Positions 9,078-19,407 of a DNA stretch of 64,000 nt are shown one piece after another; the first letter of the stretch is position 1, and each line of letters starts with the position of its first letter. The translations under genes and the position numbers were made by a program. The stretch is from the NCBI RefSeq assembly GCF_009720745.1, contig NZ_WNKX01000009.1, positions 124,001-188,000 on the forward strand, written 5' to 3'. The DNA is from Massilia eburnea. GTDB taxonomy: Bacteria; Pseudomonadota; Gammaproteobacteria; Burkholderiales; Burkholderiaceae_D. The notes beneath the pieces are model-generated. The model was given only the letters and a program-made list of their open reading frames with translations, did not search any database and was not told the DNA's origin.

Positions 9078-10547
9078 ATGGCACGTGGTACCAAGATTGT
9101 CGCAACGATCGGCCCAGCATCGACCGACCTGAATATCCTGATCCAAATGATCAAGGCAGGCGTTGACGTGGTCCGCCTGAACTTCTCCCATGGCAAGGCG
9201 CAAGACCATATCGACCGCGCGGCCCTGGTGCGGAAAGCGGCGGCGGAATGCGGCAAGGAAGTGGCGATCATGGCCGACATGCAAGGTCCGAAGATCCGTA
9301 TCGGCAAGTTCGAGAACAACAAGATCGAACTGGCCAAGGGCGACAAGTTCATCCTCGACGCCAAGTGGGGCGAAAACGGCGAACTGGGCAACCAGGAGCG
9401 CGTGGGCCTGGACTACAAGAGCCTGCCGACCGACGTCAAAGCCGGCGACGTGCTGCTGCTGAATGACGGCCTGATCGTGCTGACCGTGGACAAGATTGTC
9501 GGCAGCGAAATCTACACCACCACCAAGATCGGCGGCGAGCTGTCCAACAACAAGGGCATCAACCGCCAGGGCGGCGGCCTGACCGCGCCGGCGCTGACCG
9601 CCAAGGACATGGAAGACATCAAGACCGCGATGTCCTTCCAGGCCGATTACCTGGCGATCTCGTTCCCGAAAAACGCCACCGATATGGAAATGGCGCGCCA
9701 GCTGGCGAACATCGCTGGCGAACCGTTCGGCTTCAAGCCGATGATGATTGCCAAGATCGAGCGCGCGGAAGCGATTCCTGCCCTGCAGGAAATCCTGAAC
9801 GCCTCCGACGGCATCATGGTGGCCCGCGGCGACCTGGCTGTCGAGGTAGGCAATGCCGCCGTGCCTGCGCTGCAAAAGCGCATGATCCGCATGGCGCGCG
9901 AGTCGAACAAGATCGCCATCACCGCGACCCAGATGATGGAGTCGATGATCTTCAACGCCGTGCCGACCCGCGCCGAAGTCTCCGACGTGGCGAACGCCGT
10001 GCTGGACGGCACCGATGCCGTGATGACTTCGGCAGAAACCGCCTCCGGTAAATACCCAGTGGAAACTGTGGAAATGATGGCGGCCATCTGTACCGAAGCC
10101 GAGCAATCCGAATACAACAAGCTCGATGCGGACTTCCTGAACGCCCGCTTCACCCGCATCGACCAGTCGATCGCCTATGGCGCCCTGTTCACCGCGCACC
10201 ACCTGCGCGTGAAAGCGATTGTGGCCCTGACCGAATCCGGCTCCACCGCGCTGTGGATGAGCCGCCACAACATCGACACCCCGATTATTGCGCTCACGCC
10301 GAGCACCACCACCCAGCGCAAGCTGGCCTTGTACCGCAACGTTTGCACCCACCAGCTGATGCAGGATGCACCGACCGACGTCGTGCTGCGCGCCGCAGAA
10401 GACCTCCTCGTAAAACAGGGTATTGCCCAGAAGGGCGATATGATTGTGGTTACCTGGGGTGCGCCGATGGGCAAGGTGGGCGGCACGAATGCGCTGCGTA
10501 TCGTGAAAGTAGGTGAGTTCACACACCGCGCCGACTCGGCACGTTAA
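9078..10547 (+). CDS. pyk: pyruvate kinase
   Basis: 489 residues. Converts phosphoenolpyruvate and ADP to pyruvate and ATP. The N-terminal TKIVATIGPAS, the catalytic-lysine motif MIAKIERAEAIPAL, MVARGDLAVEVG and the ATQMMESM stretch are all in place. Its start is preceded by GGAATC. It follows pgk's terminator, so it may use its own promoter, but the order pgk-pyk-fbaA is a shared betaproteobacterial arrangement. Confidence 0.97.
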   Translation: MARGTKIVATIGPASTDLNILIQMIKAGVDVVRLNFSHGKAQDHIDRAALVRKAAAECGKEVAIMADMQGPKIRIGKFENNKIELAKGDKFILDAKWGENGELGNQERVGLDYKSLPTDVKAGDVLLLNDGLIVLTVDKIVGSEIYTTTKIGGELSNNKGINRQGGGLTAPALTAKDMEDIKTAMSFQADYLAISFPKNATDMEMARQLANIAGEPFGFKPMMIAKIERAEAIPALQEILNASDGIMVARGDLAVEVGNAAVPALQKRMIRMARESNKIAITATQMMESMIFNAVPTRAEVSDVANAVLDGTDAVMTSAETASGKYPVETVEMMAAICTEAEQSEYNKLDADFLNARFTRIDQSIAYGALFTAHHLRVKAIVALTESGSTALWMSRHNIDTPIIALTPSTTTQRKLALYRNVCTHQLMQDAPTDVVLRAAEDLLVKQGIAQKGDMIVVTWGAPMGKVGGTNALRIVKVGEFTHRADSAR

Positions 10548-10623
10548 ACGATATGCGCTGCTTTTGCCGCTCATAAGGTGGCAAAGGCCTTAACGATTTC
10601 TTTATTGTTATTGGAGTTCTACC

Positions 10624-11688
10624 ATGTCCCTCGTATCCATGCGCCAACTGCTGGACCACGCCGCTGAACACGGCTACGGCATCCCAGCTTTCAACGTCAA
10701 CAACCTGGAACAAGTGCAGGCCATCATGGCTGCCGCCGACGCCGTCAACGCACCAGTGATCATGCAAGCTTCGGCTGGCGCCCGCAAATACGCTGGCGAA
10801 GCCTTCCTGCGTCACCTGATCGACGCAGCGATCGAAGCCTATCCGCACATTCCAGTCGTCATGCACCAGGACCACGGCCAGTCGCCGGCAGTCTGCATGG
10901 CTGCGATCAAGTCGGGCTTCTCGTCCGTGATGATGGACGGTTCCCTGATGGCTGACGGCAAGTCCGTCGCTTCCTACGAGTACAACGTGGAAGTGTCCAA
11001 AGAGGTGGTGAAGTTCTCCCACTCCATCGGCGTGACCGTGGAAGCGGAACTGGGCGTGCTGGGCTCCCTGGAAACCATGAAGGGCGACAAGGAAGACGGC
11101 CACGGCGCGGAAGGCACCATGACCCGCGAAATGCTGCTGACCGACGTGGCGCAAGCTGCCGATTTCGTGCAGAAGACCCAGTGCGACGCGCTGGCCATCG
11201 CGATCGGCACCTCGCACGGCGCCTACAAGTTCACCCGCAAGCCAACCGGCGACATCCTGGCGATCGACCGCATCAAGGAAATCCACGCCCGCATTCCTAA
11301 CACCCACCTGGTGATGCACGGTTCTTCCTCGGTACCGCAGGAACTGCTGGCCATCATCCGCGAATTCGGCGGTGACATGAAGGAAACCTACGGCGTGCCT
11401 GTCGAAGAAATCCAGGAAGGCATCCGTCACGGCGTGCGCAAGATCAATATCGACACCGATATCCGCCTGGCCATGACCGCTGCCGTGCGCAAGTTCATGT
11501 TCGAAAACCCATCGAAGTTCGACCCGCGCGACTTCCTGAAGCCAGCTCGCGCTGCTGCGGAAGAAGTGGTGAAGGCACGCTTCCTGTCGTTCGGCTGCGA
11601 AGGCCGCGCGTCGCTGATCAAGCCAATTCCGCTGGAGAAGATGGCTGAGCGTTACAAGGCCGGTGAGCTGGCCCAGATCGTTAAGTAA
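10624..11688 (+). CDS. fbaA: fructose-bisphosphate aldolase, class II
   Basis: 354 residues. Zinc-dependent aldolase splitting fructose-1,6-bisphosphate to DHAP and glyceraldehyde-3-phosphate. The zinc and substrate motifs are [30 protein letters not shown] and the C-terminal [10 protein letters not shown]. The length and the closing [13 protein letters not shown] match the form shared with autotrophic Burkholderiales (CbbA-like). The start has a GGAG Shine-Dalgarno 6 nt upstream. Confidence 0.97.
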   Translation: MSLVSMRQLLDHAAEHGYGIPAFNVNNLEQVQAIMAAADAVNAPVIMQASAGARKYAGEAFLRHLIDAAIEAYPHIPVVMHQDHGQSPAVCMAAIKSGFSSVMMDGSLMADGKSVASYEYNVEVSKEVVKFSHSIGVTVEAELGVLGSLETMKGDKEDGHGAEGTMTREMLLTDVAQAADFVQKTQCDALAIAIGTSHGAYKFTRKPTGDILAIDRIKEIHARIPNTHLVMHGSSSVPQELLAIIREFGGDMKETYGVPVEEIQEGIRHGVRKINIDTDIRLAMTAAVRKFMFENPSKFDPRDFLKPARAAAEEVVKARFLSFGCEGRASLIKPIPLEKMAERYKAGELAQIVK

Positions 11689-11692
11689 TAAA

Positions 11693-11792
11693 ACCCGGCA
11701 AGGCTGGGTCAGACCCAAGGGTCAGACCCACGGCCTGCGACTGCCGCGTGAACAGGGTCTGACCCTTGGGTCAGACCCAGGTTTACCGGGTC
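11693..11792. repeat. long inverted repeat of the GGTCTGACCC family
   Basis: Two arms, GGGTCAGACCC-rich on the left and GGGTCTGACCC-rich on the right, surround a short GC-rich spacer, with outer CCCGG/CCGGG ends and a GGTTTACCGGG right border. It sits between fbaA and purC. Similar elements are at 46694, 54914 and, decayed, 59125. Confidence 0.85.
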
Positions 11793-11817
11793 TAAAAAAT
11801 CTCAAAGTACCCCCGCC

Positions 11818-12714
11818 ATGAACAGCCTGTACAAATCCTCCATCAAATCCCTCCCCCTGCTGGGCCACGGTAAAGTGCGCGACAACTACGCCGTCGGCAC
11901 CGACAAGATCCTGATCGTCACCACCGACCGCCTGTCCGCGTTCGACGTCGTGATGAACGAACCGATCCCCGGCAAAGGCATGGTCCTGAACCAGATGTCG
12001 GACTTCTGGTTCGAGAAACTGGGCCACATCGTCCCTAACCACCTGACCGGCGTCACGCCAGAGTCCGTGGTGGCTCAGGACGAAGTAGAGCAGGTCAAAG
12101 GCCGCGCCGTTGTGGCGAAGCGCCTGAAGCCGATCCTGGTGGAAGCGGTGGTACGCGGCTACATCATCGGCTCCGGCTGGAAAGACTACCAGGCCACTGG
12201 CTCCATCTGCGGCATCAAGCTGCCGGAAGGCCTGCAGCAAGCGGACAAGCTGCCGCAGCCAATCTTCACCCCGGCCGCCAAGGCCGACCTGGGCGAACAC
12301 GATGAAAACATCTCCTTCGAAGAGATGGAAAAGAAAATCGGCGCCGAACTGGCCGCCAAGATCCGCGACGTCGCGATCAAGCTGTACACCACGGCCGCCG
12401 ACTACGCGGCGACCAAGGGCATCATCATCGCCGACACCAAGTTCGAATTCGGCCTGGACGACAATGGCGTCCTGCACCTGATGGATGAAGTACTGACCGC
12501 CGATTCCTCGCGCTTCTGGCCGGCTGACTCCTACCGTCCTGGCATCTCGCCACCGTCCTACGACAAACAGTTCGTGCGCGACTACCTGGAAACCCTGACC
12601 GACTGGCAGAAGACCCCGCCGGCACCGGCCCTGCCAGCCGAAGTGATCGAAAAGACCCAGGCCAAGTACTTCGAAGCCATCGAACGCCTGACCGGCGAAA
12701 AGCTGAAGGTATAA
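11818..12714 (+). CDS. purC: phosphoribosylaminoimidazole-succinocarboxamide synthase
   Basis: 298 residues. Joins CAIR and aspartate with ATP to make SAICAR in purine synthesis. Visible are the family's [13 protein letters not shown] at the start, [10 protein letters not shown] and the [17 protein letters not shown] motif. It is the first gene of a purC-purE-purK group, with 3 bp to purE. Confidence 0.97.
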   Translation: MNSLYKSSIKSLPLLGHGKVRDNYAVGTDKILIVTTDRLSAFDVVMNEPIPGKGMVLNQMSDFWFEKLGHIVPNHLTGVTPESVVAQDEVEQVKGRAVVAKRLKPILVEAVVRGYIIGSGWKDYQATGSICGIKLPEGLQQADKLPQPIFTPAAKADLGEHDENISFEEMEKKIGAELAAKIRDVAIKLYTTAADYAATKGIIIADTKFEFGLDDNGVLHLMDEVLTADSSRFWPADSYRPGISPPSYDKQFVRDYLETLTDWQKTPPAPALPAEVIEKTQAKYFEAIERLTGEKLKV

Positions 12715-12717
12715 GCC

Positions 12718-13212
12718 ATGTCGGACAACAAACCACTGGTCGGCATCATCATGGGCTCGTCCTCGGATTGGGACGTGATGAAGAACGCCGTCGACATGCT
12801 GAAGCAGTTCGGCGTGCCGTATGAAGCGCAAGTGATCTCCGCCCATCGCATGCCGGACGAGATGTATGCCTACGCCAAGAGCGCCCGTGCTCGCGGCCTG
12901 CGCGCCATCATCGCCGGCGCCGGCGGCGCGGCCCACCTGCCGGGCATGGTCGCTGCCATGACCATCGTGCCGGTGCTGGGCGTGCCCGTGCCGTCCAAGT
13001 ACCTGCGCGGTGAAGACTCGCTGCTGTCCATCGTGCAGATGCCGAAGGGCGTGCCGGTGTCGACCTTCGCCATCGGCGAGGCGGGCGCTGCCAACGCGGG
13101 CCTGACGGCTGTGGCGATCATCGCCACCACCGACGACGCGCTGGCTGCAAAGCTGGAAGAGTTCCGTGTGTCGCAAACCGCGGCCGCTAAAGCAATGGTT
13201 TTGCCTGTATGA
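12718..13212 (+). CDS. purE: 5-(carboxyamino)imidazole ribonucleotide mutase
   Basis: 164 residues. Rearranges N5-CAIR to CAIR. The [10 protein letters not shown] motif, SAHRMPDEM and [12 protein letters not shown], with its catalytic His, are intact. Overlaps purK by 4 bp, which fits the known coupling of the two successive steps. Confidence 0.97.
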   Translation: MSDNKPLVGIIMGSSSDWDVMKNAVDMLKQFGVPYEAQVISAHRMPDEMYAYAKSARARGLRAIIAGAGGAAHLPGMVAAMTIVPVLGVPVPSKYLRGEDSLLSIVQMPKGVPVSTFAIGEAGAANAGLTAVAIIATTDDALAAKLEEFRVSQTAAAKAMVLPV

Positions 13213-14381
13213 GTAATGTGAAGAATCCTCCAGCGTGGCTGGGCGTGATGGGCGGCGGCCAGCTTGGCCGCATGTTCGCGCACGCCGCGCAGAGCATGGG
13301 CTACAACGTGGCCGTGCTGGAGCCGGCCGCTGACTGCCCGGCCGGGCAGGCGGCCAATCGCCTGATCAACGCCGGCTACAGCGATGCCCCCGGCCTCGAT
13401 GCACTGGCTGCACAATGCGTGGCCGTCACCACCGAATTCGAGAACGTCCCGGCCGACAGCCTGTCGCGCCTGGCGCAATCGGTCTTCGTGGCGCCGAATG
13501 CACACGGGGTGTCCGTGGCGCAGGACCGCATCGCGGAAAAGAGCTTCTTCGTCGCCAGCGCCGCCAAATCCGGCGTGATGCCGGCGCCGCACAAAGTGAT
13601 CGACAGCGACGCCGCCATCGACGCCATCGGCGATGAGCTGCTGCCGGGCATCCTGAAGACGGTGCGCATGGGTTACGACGGTAAAGGCCAGGTGCGCGTG
13701 AAGTCGCGCGAAGACGTGCGCGCAGCGTATGAATCCATGGGCAAGGTCACCTGCCTGCTGGAGAAGATGCTGCCGCTGGCGTACGAAGTGTCGGTGCTGA
13801 CGGCACGCGGCGCGGATGGCGCATCGGTCGTCTACCCGATCGCCGAAAACGTGCACCGCGACGGCATCCTGTTCACGACCACCGTACCCGGCCCGAACAT
13901 CACCGCGGACTGCGCCGCCAAAGCGCAGCGCGCCGCGCAAGCGATCGTGGCGGAGCTGGGCTATGTGGGCGTGCTGTGCATTGAGTTCTTCGTGCTGGCG
14001 GACGGTTCGCTGGTCGTGAACGAGATGGCGCCGCGCCCGCACAACAGCGGGCACTACACCATCGACGCCTGCGTCACCAGCCAGTTCGCACAGCAGGTGC
14101 GCGCCATGGCCGGCCTGCCGCTGGGCGATGTGCGCCAGCATTCGCCGGCCGTCATGCTGAACATCCTGGGCGACATCTGGTACGAAGGCGAAGGCGACGA
14201 TGTGCGCGAACCGGCGTGGGACAAGGTGCTGGCGCTGCCAGGCGCCAACCTGCACCTGTACGGCAAGGAAGAACCGCGCCGTGCGCGCAAGATGGGCCAC
14301 CTGACCTTCGTCGCCCCGACGCTGGCGGAAGCGCAGCAGCACCTCAACGCCGCTTGCGCCATCCTCGGGATCGCAGCATGA
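13209..14381 (+). CDS. purK: N5-carboxyaminoimidazole ribonucleotide synthase
   Basis: 390 residues. ATP-grasp ligase making N5-CAIR from AIR, bicarbonate and ATP, upstream of PurE. The start [16 protein letters not shown] and the ATP-grasp stretches [12 protein letters not shown] and [15 protein letters not shown] are visible. It ends in an ATGA overlap with the Sua5-type gene. Confidence 0.97.
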   Translation: MSNVKNPPAWLGVMGGGQLGRMFAHAAQSMGYNVAVLEPAADCPAGQAANRLINAGYSDAPGLDALAAQCVAVTTEFENVPADSLSRLAQSVFVAPNAHGVSVAQDRIAEKSFFVASAAKSGVMPAPHKVIDSDAAIDAIGDELLPGILKTVRMGYDGKGQVRVKSREDVRAAYESMGKVTCLLEKMLPLAYEVSVLTARGADGASVVYPIAENVHRDGILFTTTVPGPNITADCAAKAQRAAQAIVAELGYVGVLCIEFFVLADGSLVVNEMAPRPHNSGHYTIDACVTSQFAQQVRAMAGLPLGDVRQHSPAVMLNILGDIWYEGEGDDVREPAWDKVLALPGANLHLYGKEEPRRARKMGHLTFVAPTLAEAQQHLNAACAILGIAA

Positions 14382-15433
14382 CCGACGCATCAACACGCGC
14401 CCTTGCCGCAGCCGCGGCCGCGCCTGCCGACATCGCCGCTGCGGCTGCGGCGCTGGAAGCGGGCGCGCTGGTCGCATTTCCCACCGAGACCGTTTACGGC
14501 CTCGGTGCGGACGCAGAAAATCCGGCCGCAGTGGCAAAGATCTACGCCGCCAAAGGCCGTCCGCAAGACCATCCCGTGATCGTGCACATCGCGCCCGGCG
14601 CCGACCTCGATTACTGGACCACCGAGGTTGCACCGGAAGCACGTGCGCTGGCCAGCCATTTCTGGCCCGGCCCATTGACCCTGATCCTCAAGCGCAACGC
14701 CCACATCCCGGACGCCGTCTCCGGCGGGCAGGACACGGTCGGCATCCGCTGCCCATCGCATCCGGTGGCGATGCAGCTGCTGCAGGCATTCAAGGGCGGC
14801 AAGGGCGGCGTTGCAGCGCCTTCCGCCAACAAGTTCGGCAACGTCAGCCCGACCACCGCGCAGCACGTGCGCGACGAGTTCCACGACGAAGTAGGGCAGG
14901 GCAATGTGATCGACTCCGTGCTCGATGGCGGTTCCAGCCAGGTCGGCATCGAATCGACCATCCTCGACATGTCGCGCCTGGCCACGCACGGCCCGGTGCT
15001 GCTGCGCCCCGGCCACATCACCGCGCAGCAGATCGCCGGCGTGATCGGCGCCATGCCGCGCCAGCCTGACCAGGCCGCGCCGCGCGCATCCGGCACGCTG
15101 GAATCGCATTACGCGCCCAAGGCCCCGGTGGCACTGTTGCCCACTGGCGACATCGAAAAAGTCCTTGCGGAGCTCAAGCTGCGAGGGCGTAGTGCAGCCC
15201 TGATCCATTACACGCCGTTTGCGCTGACTCAAGCAAATGTAGCGCTCCCTGCCGAGCCAAAGGGGTATGCTTATGGTGTGTATGCCGCGTTGCGCGCAAT
15301 GGACCTGGAGCAGGTTGACGTGATCCTGGTCGAAGCGCCGCCGGCCGATGATGCCTGGCTGGGCGTCAATGACCGCCTGCGCCGCGCTGCCTTCGGCTCG
15401 ACCGGCATTATTGAGCGTTTCCTGAGGTCGTAA
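14378..15433 (+). CDS. L-threonylcarbamoyladenylate synthase, Sua5 type
   Basis: 351 residues from the ATG that overlaps the purK stop. Makes threonylcarbamoyl-AMP for the t6A modification of tRNA. The YrdC domain covers roughly residues 20-210 ([38 protein letters not shown]) and a Sua5 C-terminal domain follows, so this is the long form, not the short YrdC. The in-frame extension upstream lies inside purK and was not used. It shares its operon with the purine genes. Confidence 0.93.
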   Translation: MTDASTRALAAAAAAPADIAAAAAALEAGALVAFPTETVYGLGADAENPAAVAKIYAAKGRPQDHPVIVHIAPGADLDYWTTEVAPEARALASHFWPGPLTLILKRNAHIPDAVSGGQDTVGIRCPSHPVAMQLLQAFKGGKGGVAAPSANKFGNVSPTTAQHVRDEFHDEVGQGNVIDSVLDGGSSQVGIESTILDMSRLATHGPVLLRPGHITAQQIAGVIGAMPRQPDQAAPRASGTLESHYAPKAPVALLPTGDIEKVLAELKLRGRSAALIHYTPFALTQANVALPAEPKGYAYGVYAALRAMDLEQVDVILVEAPPADDAWLGVNDRLRRAAFGSTGIIERFLRS

Positions 15434-15477
15434 CCGCAGCGGGGCAACCCGCCTCCTGCGCAAGCGAGGAGGCAGCC

Positions 15478-17019
15478 ATGTCCCGCATCACGGCACACAT
15501 CGCACGCAGCGTGGGAGGGCTTGTTGTCGCCACCGCGCTGCTGCTTCCCGGTGCATTGGCCACCGGCGGCGCTGAATCGGGAGCCCTTGTGCGCTCCCGG
15601 CTTGCCTTCACCGAACGCGGTACACTGCTGTCAGGACCCAACCTGTCGCGCATCGACACGGGCCCCTTCAGTATCTCCAAACACATTGAACCGGCCATGC
15701 TGGCCGAAGTGCTGCAGAAAGCCGGCAGCTCGCTGGCGGAGGCCGCCGGCAAGCCGCGCTGCACCATCACCACCTACAGCCTGCGCTACAGCACCATCGG
15801 CGGCGGCGGCGAACCGACCGACGCCAGCACCGCGCTGATCCTGCCTTCCGGCGACGACCCGGAGTGCCAAGGGCCGCGCCCAGTGCTGCTGTACGCCCAC
15901 GGCACCTCGACCGCCAAGGACCACAATATGGCCCGCCTGCGCGGCGAAGCCAAGCTGGTGGCTGCCCTGTTCACGGCGCAGGGCTATATCGTGGTAGCGC
16001 CCAATTACGCCGGTTACGACGGTTCCTCGCTGCCTTACCACCCGTACCTGAACGCCGAGCAGCAATCGGCCGACATGATGGATGCCATGCGCGCCGCCCG
16101 CGCCGCGATGGCGCGCCTGAAAGTGCAAGCGGGACCCCAGTTGTTCCTGGCCGGCTATTCGCAAGGCGGCCACGTCACGCTGGCCACGCAGCGCGCGATG
16201 CAGCAGGGCGATGAATTCCACGTCACGGCCGCCGCCGGGCTATCGGGCCCGTATGCCATGGCGCGCTTTTCCGACGTCGTCTTCGGCGGCCAGCCCAATG
16301 CGGGCATCACGATCTACCTGCCGCTGATCGCCACCTCCGCCCAGCGCGCCGGCGCCGCGATCTACAGCAAGCCGGACGAACTGTATGAAATGCAGTACGC
16401 CAGCGGCATCGAATCCCTGTTCCCATCGAACACAACGCGCGGCGATTTGTTCAAGCAGGGCAAGCTGCCCAAGCGCGCCATCTTTGCGCTCGACTCGCAG
16501 CCGCAGGGCAGCGGCGCCTCGGCCTATTTCAGCAATCCTCACCTGGTGCGCACCAGCTACCGCAACGCCTACCTGGAAGACGTGGCCGAGCACCCCTGCG
16601 ACGACGGCGACTGCGCCCCTGCCAACAACTTGCGCAAATGGATGCTGAAGAATGACTTGCGCAACTACACGCCGCACAGCCCCTTGCTGCTCTGTGGCGG
16701 CAGCAAGGACCCGTCCGTCCCCTTCTTCAACGCCACCGCAGCGGCCGAATACTTCCGCCAGCACGGCGCGGCGCCGACCCTGGTGGACCTGGAACAGCAG
16801 GACGCGCACGACCAGTTCACGAACGCCCGCCACAGCTTCGTCCTGATACGCGAAGAGAGCATGAAAAAGGCGCGCGAAGAGGCCGAGAAGAGCGGCCGCA
16901 GCGTCGACGAAGTCATGATGGAGAGCTATCACGCCCGCCTGGCTGGCGCCCCTTGCCTGCTGGCTGCGCGCAGCTATTTCGATGCGTTGATGCGGCCGGA
17001 GGCGTCGGCCGCGCGGTGA
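15478..17019 (+). CDS. exported alpha/beta hydrolase, secreted lipase-like
   Basis: 513 residues with an N-terminal signal peptide (a hydrophobic segment ending near ALATGG). The core motifs are LLYAHGTSTAKDH, the elbow LAGYSQGGHVTLAT with the nucleophile Ser, and the late acid and His regions LLCGGSKDPSVPFF and DAHDQF. It resembles the fungal-type secretory lipase/PHB depolymerase-like families, so it probably acts on an extracellular or periplasmic ester. It is preceded by a GGAGG Shine-Dalgarno. Confidence 0.82.
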   Translation: MSRITAHIARSVGGLVVATALLLPGALATGGAESGALVRSRLAFTERGTLLSGPNLSRIDTGPFSISKHIEPAMLAEVLQKAGSSLAEAAGKPRCTITTYSLRYSTIGGGGEPTDASTALILPSGDDPECQGPRPVLLYAHGTSTAKDHNMARLRGEAKLVAALFTAQGYIVVAPNYAGYDGSSLPYHPYLNAEQQSADMMDAMRAARAAMARLKVQAGPQLFLAGYSQGGHVTLATQRAMQQGDEFHVTAAAGLSGPYAMARFSDVVFGGQPNAGITIYLPLIATSAQRAGAAIYSKPDELYEMQYASGIESLFPSNTTRGDLFKQGKLPKRAIFALDSQPQGSGASAYFSNPHLVRTSYRNAYLEDVAEHPCDDGDCAPANNLRKWMLKNDLRNYTPHSPLLLCGGSKDPSVPFFNATAAAEYFRQHGAAPTLVDLEQQDAHDQFTNARHSFVLIREESMKKAREEAEKSGRSVDEVMMESYHARLAGAPCLLAARSYFDALMRPEASAAR

Positions 17020-17214
17020 CCACAGCAGCTGCCGACAAGCAATAACTTGCACACCTGATGCGCCGCTGCTACAGTCTCGCGCCGCTTCGGTGCAAGGCTG
17101 TTGTTTTTACAAATTTCTCCTTGTATCAAGCTTGCCTAAACTGGCATATTAGTTTGGCTGCGAATAGCACGCGCGTTCGCAAAGCCTACAAGAAAACAAC
17201 CCCCTGGAGACACA

Positions 17215-18588
17215 ATGCGTCATTTCAAACTTGCCTTGACGGTCATGGCAGCAGCCGTTATTGCCGGTTGCGGCGGCAGCGACCCGCGCCCCGGCGATCA
17301 AACCCCGAAAACCAAATATTCCGCCGAAGTGATCTTTGGCGACAGCCTGGTGGACGTCGGCACCTACAAGGTCGGCACGGTGGCAGCCATTGGCGGCGGC
17401 CGCTTCACCATCAACGGCGACAACACCGCGGTGAATCCTACCCTGACCGGCAAGATCTGGCCTGAACTGATTGCAGCCCAGCTGGGCCTGCCCGCACCAT
17501 GTGCAGCCGTCACCGGCCTGGATGGCGATGCCACCAAGGGCTTCAGCGTGCCAGTGCAAGTCCACACCGGCTGCTACGGCTACGGCCAGGGCGGCTCGCG
17601 CGTCAGCAACCCGGTTGGCATCGGCAACAAGCTCACCGGCAGCCCGCTTGGCGCGCTGACCTATCCATTTACCACCCAGGTGGCGAACCACCTGGCAGCA
17701 GTGGGCGGCAAGTTCAAGGGCGATGAGATCATCTTCGTGCTCACCGGTAATAACGACCTGCTGGTCGGCATGCAGCAGCTCGGCGATGCAGCCACTGCTG
17801 CCGGTACCGCGGCAGGCAAGACTGCCTTTGTGACCAGCCTGGCCACCCAGCTGGCCGCCGGTGCGACCAACCCGGCTACCGCCGTCCAATCGATCAGCAT
17901 CGCCATGGCGACCGAAGCGGCGCGTCCTGGCAGCACCGATCAAACCGTGGTCACCGCTGCGGTCACTGCTGCCGTACTGGCAGGTAATACCGCCGCTTCG
18001 TCGCCGGCAGTGTATGGCCCGATGGTTGTCAAAGCGCAGGCGGATGCTTCCGCAGCCGGCACCAAGGCAGGCACCGATTACTTCGCCGCGAACGCGCCGG
18101 GCGTAGTGCAAGCCGTGGCAACCGCCGCCAGCCAGATCGTCTCCACCGTCAAGACCCAGCTGATCGGCAATGGCGCCAACTTCGTTACCGTGGTCGGCAT
18201 GCCGGACGTCGCGACCACGCCTGCCGGCCGCGCCACCACCGATGCTGGCCGCAGCGTGATCAACGCAGCGGTGAAAGCATTCAACGACACGCTGACCGCC
18301 GGTCTGGGCAGCGAAAGCAAAGTGCTGCTGATCGACGCCTACACCCTGACCCACGACCAGGCGACCAACCCTGGCATCTACGGCCTGACCAACAGCTCCG
18401 ATCCTGCTTGCGACTTCACCCCGGCCAAGAACCCGCTGGGCAACTCGCTGGGCTGCAACGCCACCAACCTCGTGGCCGGCGACGTCAGCCACTATGCGTT
18501 TGCAGACTCCGTGCACCCGACTCCGTACCTGGGCCTGCAGGCGGCGCGCTACATCTCGGAACGCCTGATCGCCAAGGGCTGGATGTAA
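17215..18588 (+). CDS. SGNH/GDSL-family lipase or esterase, lipoprotein
   Basis: 457 residues. The signal sequence ends in AAAVIAGCGGS, a lipobox with a cysteine at about residue 18. The GDSL block VIFGDSLVDVGTY follows, and the catalytic Asp-His pair is in FADSVHPTPYLG near the end. The middle has an alanine- and threonine-rich region. Its position 20 bp before an OmpW-type gene suggests an outer-membrane or cell-surface esterase. Its 5' intergenic region (about 195 bp) probably holds its promoter. Confidence 0.85.
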   Translation: MRHFKLALTVMAAAVIAGCGGSDPRPGDQTPKTKYSAEVIFGDSLVDVGTYKVGTVAAIGGGRFTINGDNTAVNPTLTGKIWPELIAAQLGLPAPCAAVTGLDGDATKGFSVPVQVHTGCYGYGQGGSRVSNPVGIGNKLTGSPLGALTYPFTTQVANHLAAVGGKFKGDEIIFVLTGNNDLLVGMQQLGDAATAAGTAAGKTAFVTSLATQLAAGATNPATAVQSISIAMATEAARPGSTDQTVVTAAVTAAVLAGNTAASSPAVYGPMVVKAQADASAAGTKAGTDYFAANAPGVVQAVATAASQIVSTVKTQLIGNGANFVTVVGMPDVATTPAGRATTDAGRSVINAAVKAFNDTLTAGLGSESKVLLIDAYTLTHDQATNPGIYGLTNSSDPACDFTPAKNPLGNSLGCNATNLVAGDVSHYAFADSVHPTPYLGLQAARYISERLIAKGWM

Positions 18589-18608
18589 TTACAGAAAAAG
18601 GATAAACA

Positions 18609-19289
18609 ATGACTAAACGTATCAACAGCGCTATCAAGCTGCTGGCCGTCGCGGCCGCGCTGGGCGCAGCATCGGGCGCCTCCGCGCAATCGCAGGGCGA
18701 GTGGCTGGCCAAAGTCGGCGTCAACCGCATTTCACCGGACGTGACTTCGGGCGACGTTACCGCGCCTTCCAAGCCAGGCGTGAAGGCCGAAGTTGGATCC
18801 GACACCAAGCCGATCTTCAGCGTGGGCTATATGTTCACCGACCATATCGGCACCGAGCTGATGCTGGGCGCTCCGTACAAGCACACCCTGTACGGCGCCG
18901 GCACCATCCAGGGCACCGGCAAGCTGGGTACCGCTGAAGCGCTGCCGCCGACCATCTTCGCGCAATACCGTTTCTGCGAGCCGAACGCCATCGTGCGTCC
19001 GTACGCAGGCATCGGCTATACCTATGCTTACTTCCGCAAGGAGACTGGTTCGGCGCAGCTGACCGCGATCCTGAATACGGGCGGCGCTCCGGTGACTTAT
19101 AGCCTGGATTCCAAGAGCGCAGGCAGCGTGGTGCTGGGCGCGACCGCCAAGCTGTCGGAACGCTTCTACGCCGACCTGAACGTGGTGAAGACCAAGCTCA
19201 AGACCCGCGCCCACTTCTCCACCGGGCAGACGCTGGACATCAAGCTTGATCCACTGGCAGTCAGCCTGTCCGTCGGTTACCGCTTCTAA
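18609..19289 (+). CDS. OmpW family outer-membrane protein
   Basis: 226 residues with a signal peptide (AASGASAQS cleavage region). The family's SVGYMFTDHIGTELMLGAPYKH, the AQYRFCEPNAIVRPYAGIGYTYAYF stretch and the C-terminal aromatic SVGYRF fit an eight-strand OmpW-type beta barrel. It forms a unit with the GDSL lipoprotein gene. A rho-independent terminator follows the stop. Confidence 0.88.
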   Translation: MTKRINSAIKLLAVAAALGAASGASAQSQGEWLAKVGVNRISPDVTSGDVTAPSKPGVKAEVGSDTKPIFSVGYMFTDHIGTELMLGAPYKHTLYGAGTIQGTGKLGTAEALPPTIFAQYRFCEPNAIVRPYAGIGYTYAYFRKETGSAQLTAILNTGGAPVTYSLDSKSAGSVVLGATAKLSERFYADLNVVKTKLKTRAHFSTGQTLDIKLDPLAVSLSVGYRF

Positions 19290-19307
19290 GCCGCTTCCGA
19301 ACATTGC

Positions 19308-19333
19308 AAAAGCCGCCGCAAGGCGGCTTTTTT
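19308..19333 (+). terminator. intrinsic terminator after the OmpW gene
   Basis: Stem AAAAGCCGCC / GGCGGCTTTT around a GCA loop, followed by a T run. Confidence 0.85.
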
Positions 19334-19407
19334 CTTTCCAGCACGGATGCAAAATTTGCACTATGATCGGTGCTCATTTCGCAAACCAACTGTCGCAAGG
19401 AACCCGC

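Noticed and set aside
11693..11792. A riboswitch before purC
   Set aside because: The structure is a simple inverted repeat shared with unrelated sites, not a conserved purine riboswitch.
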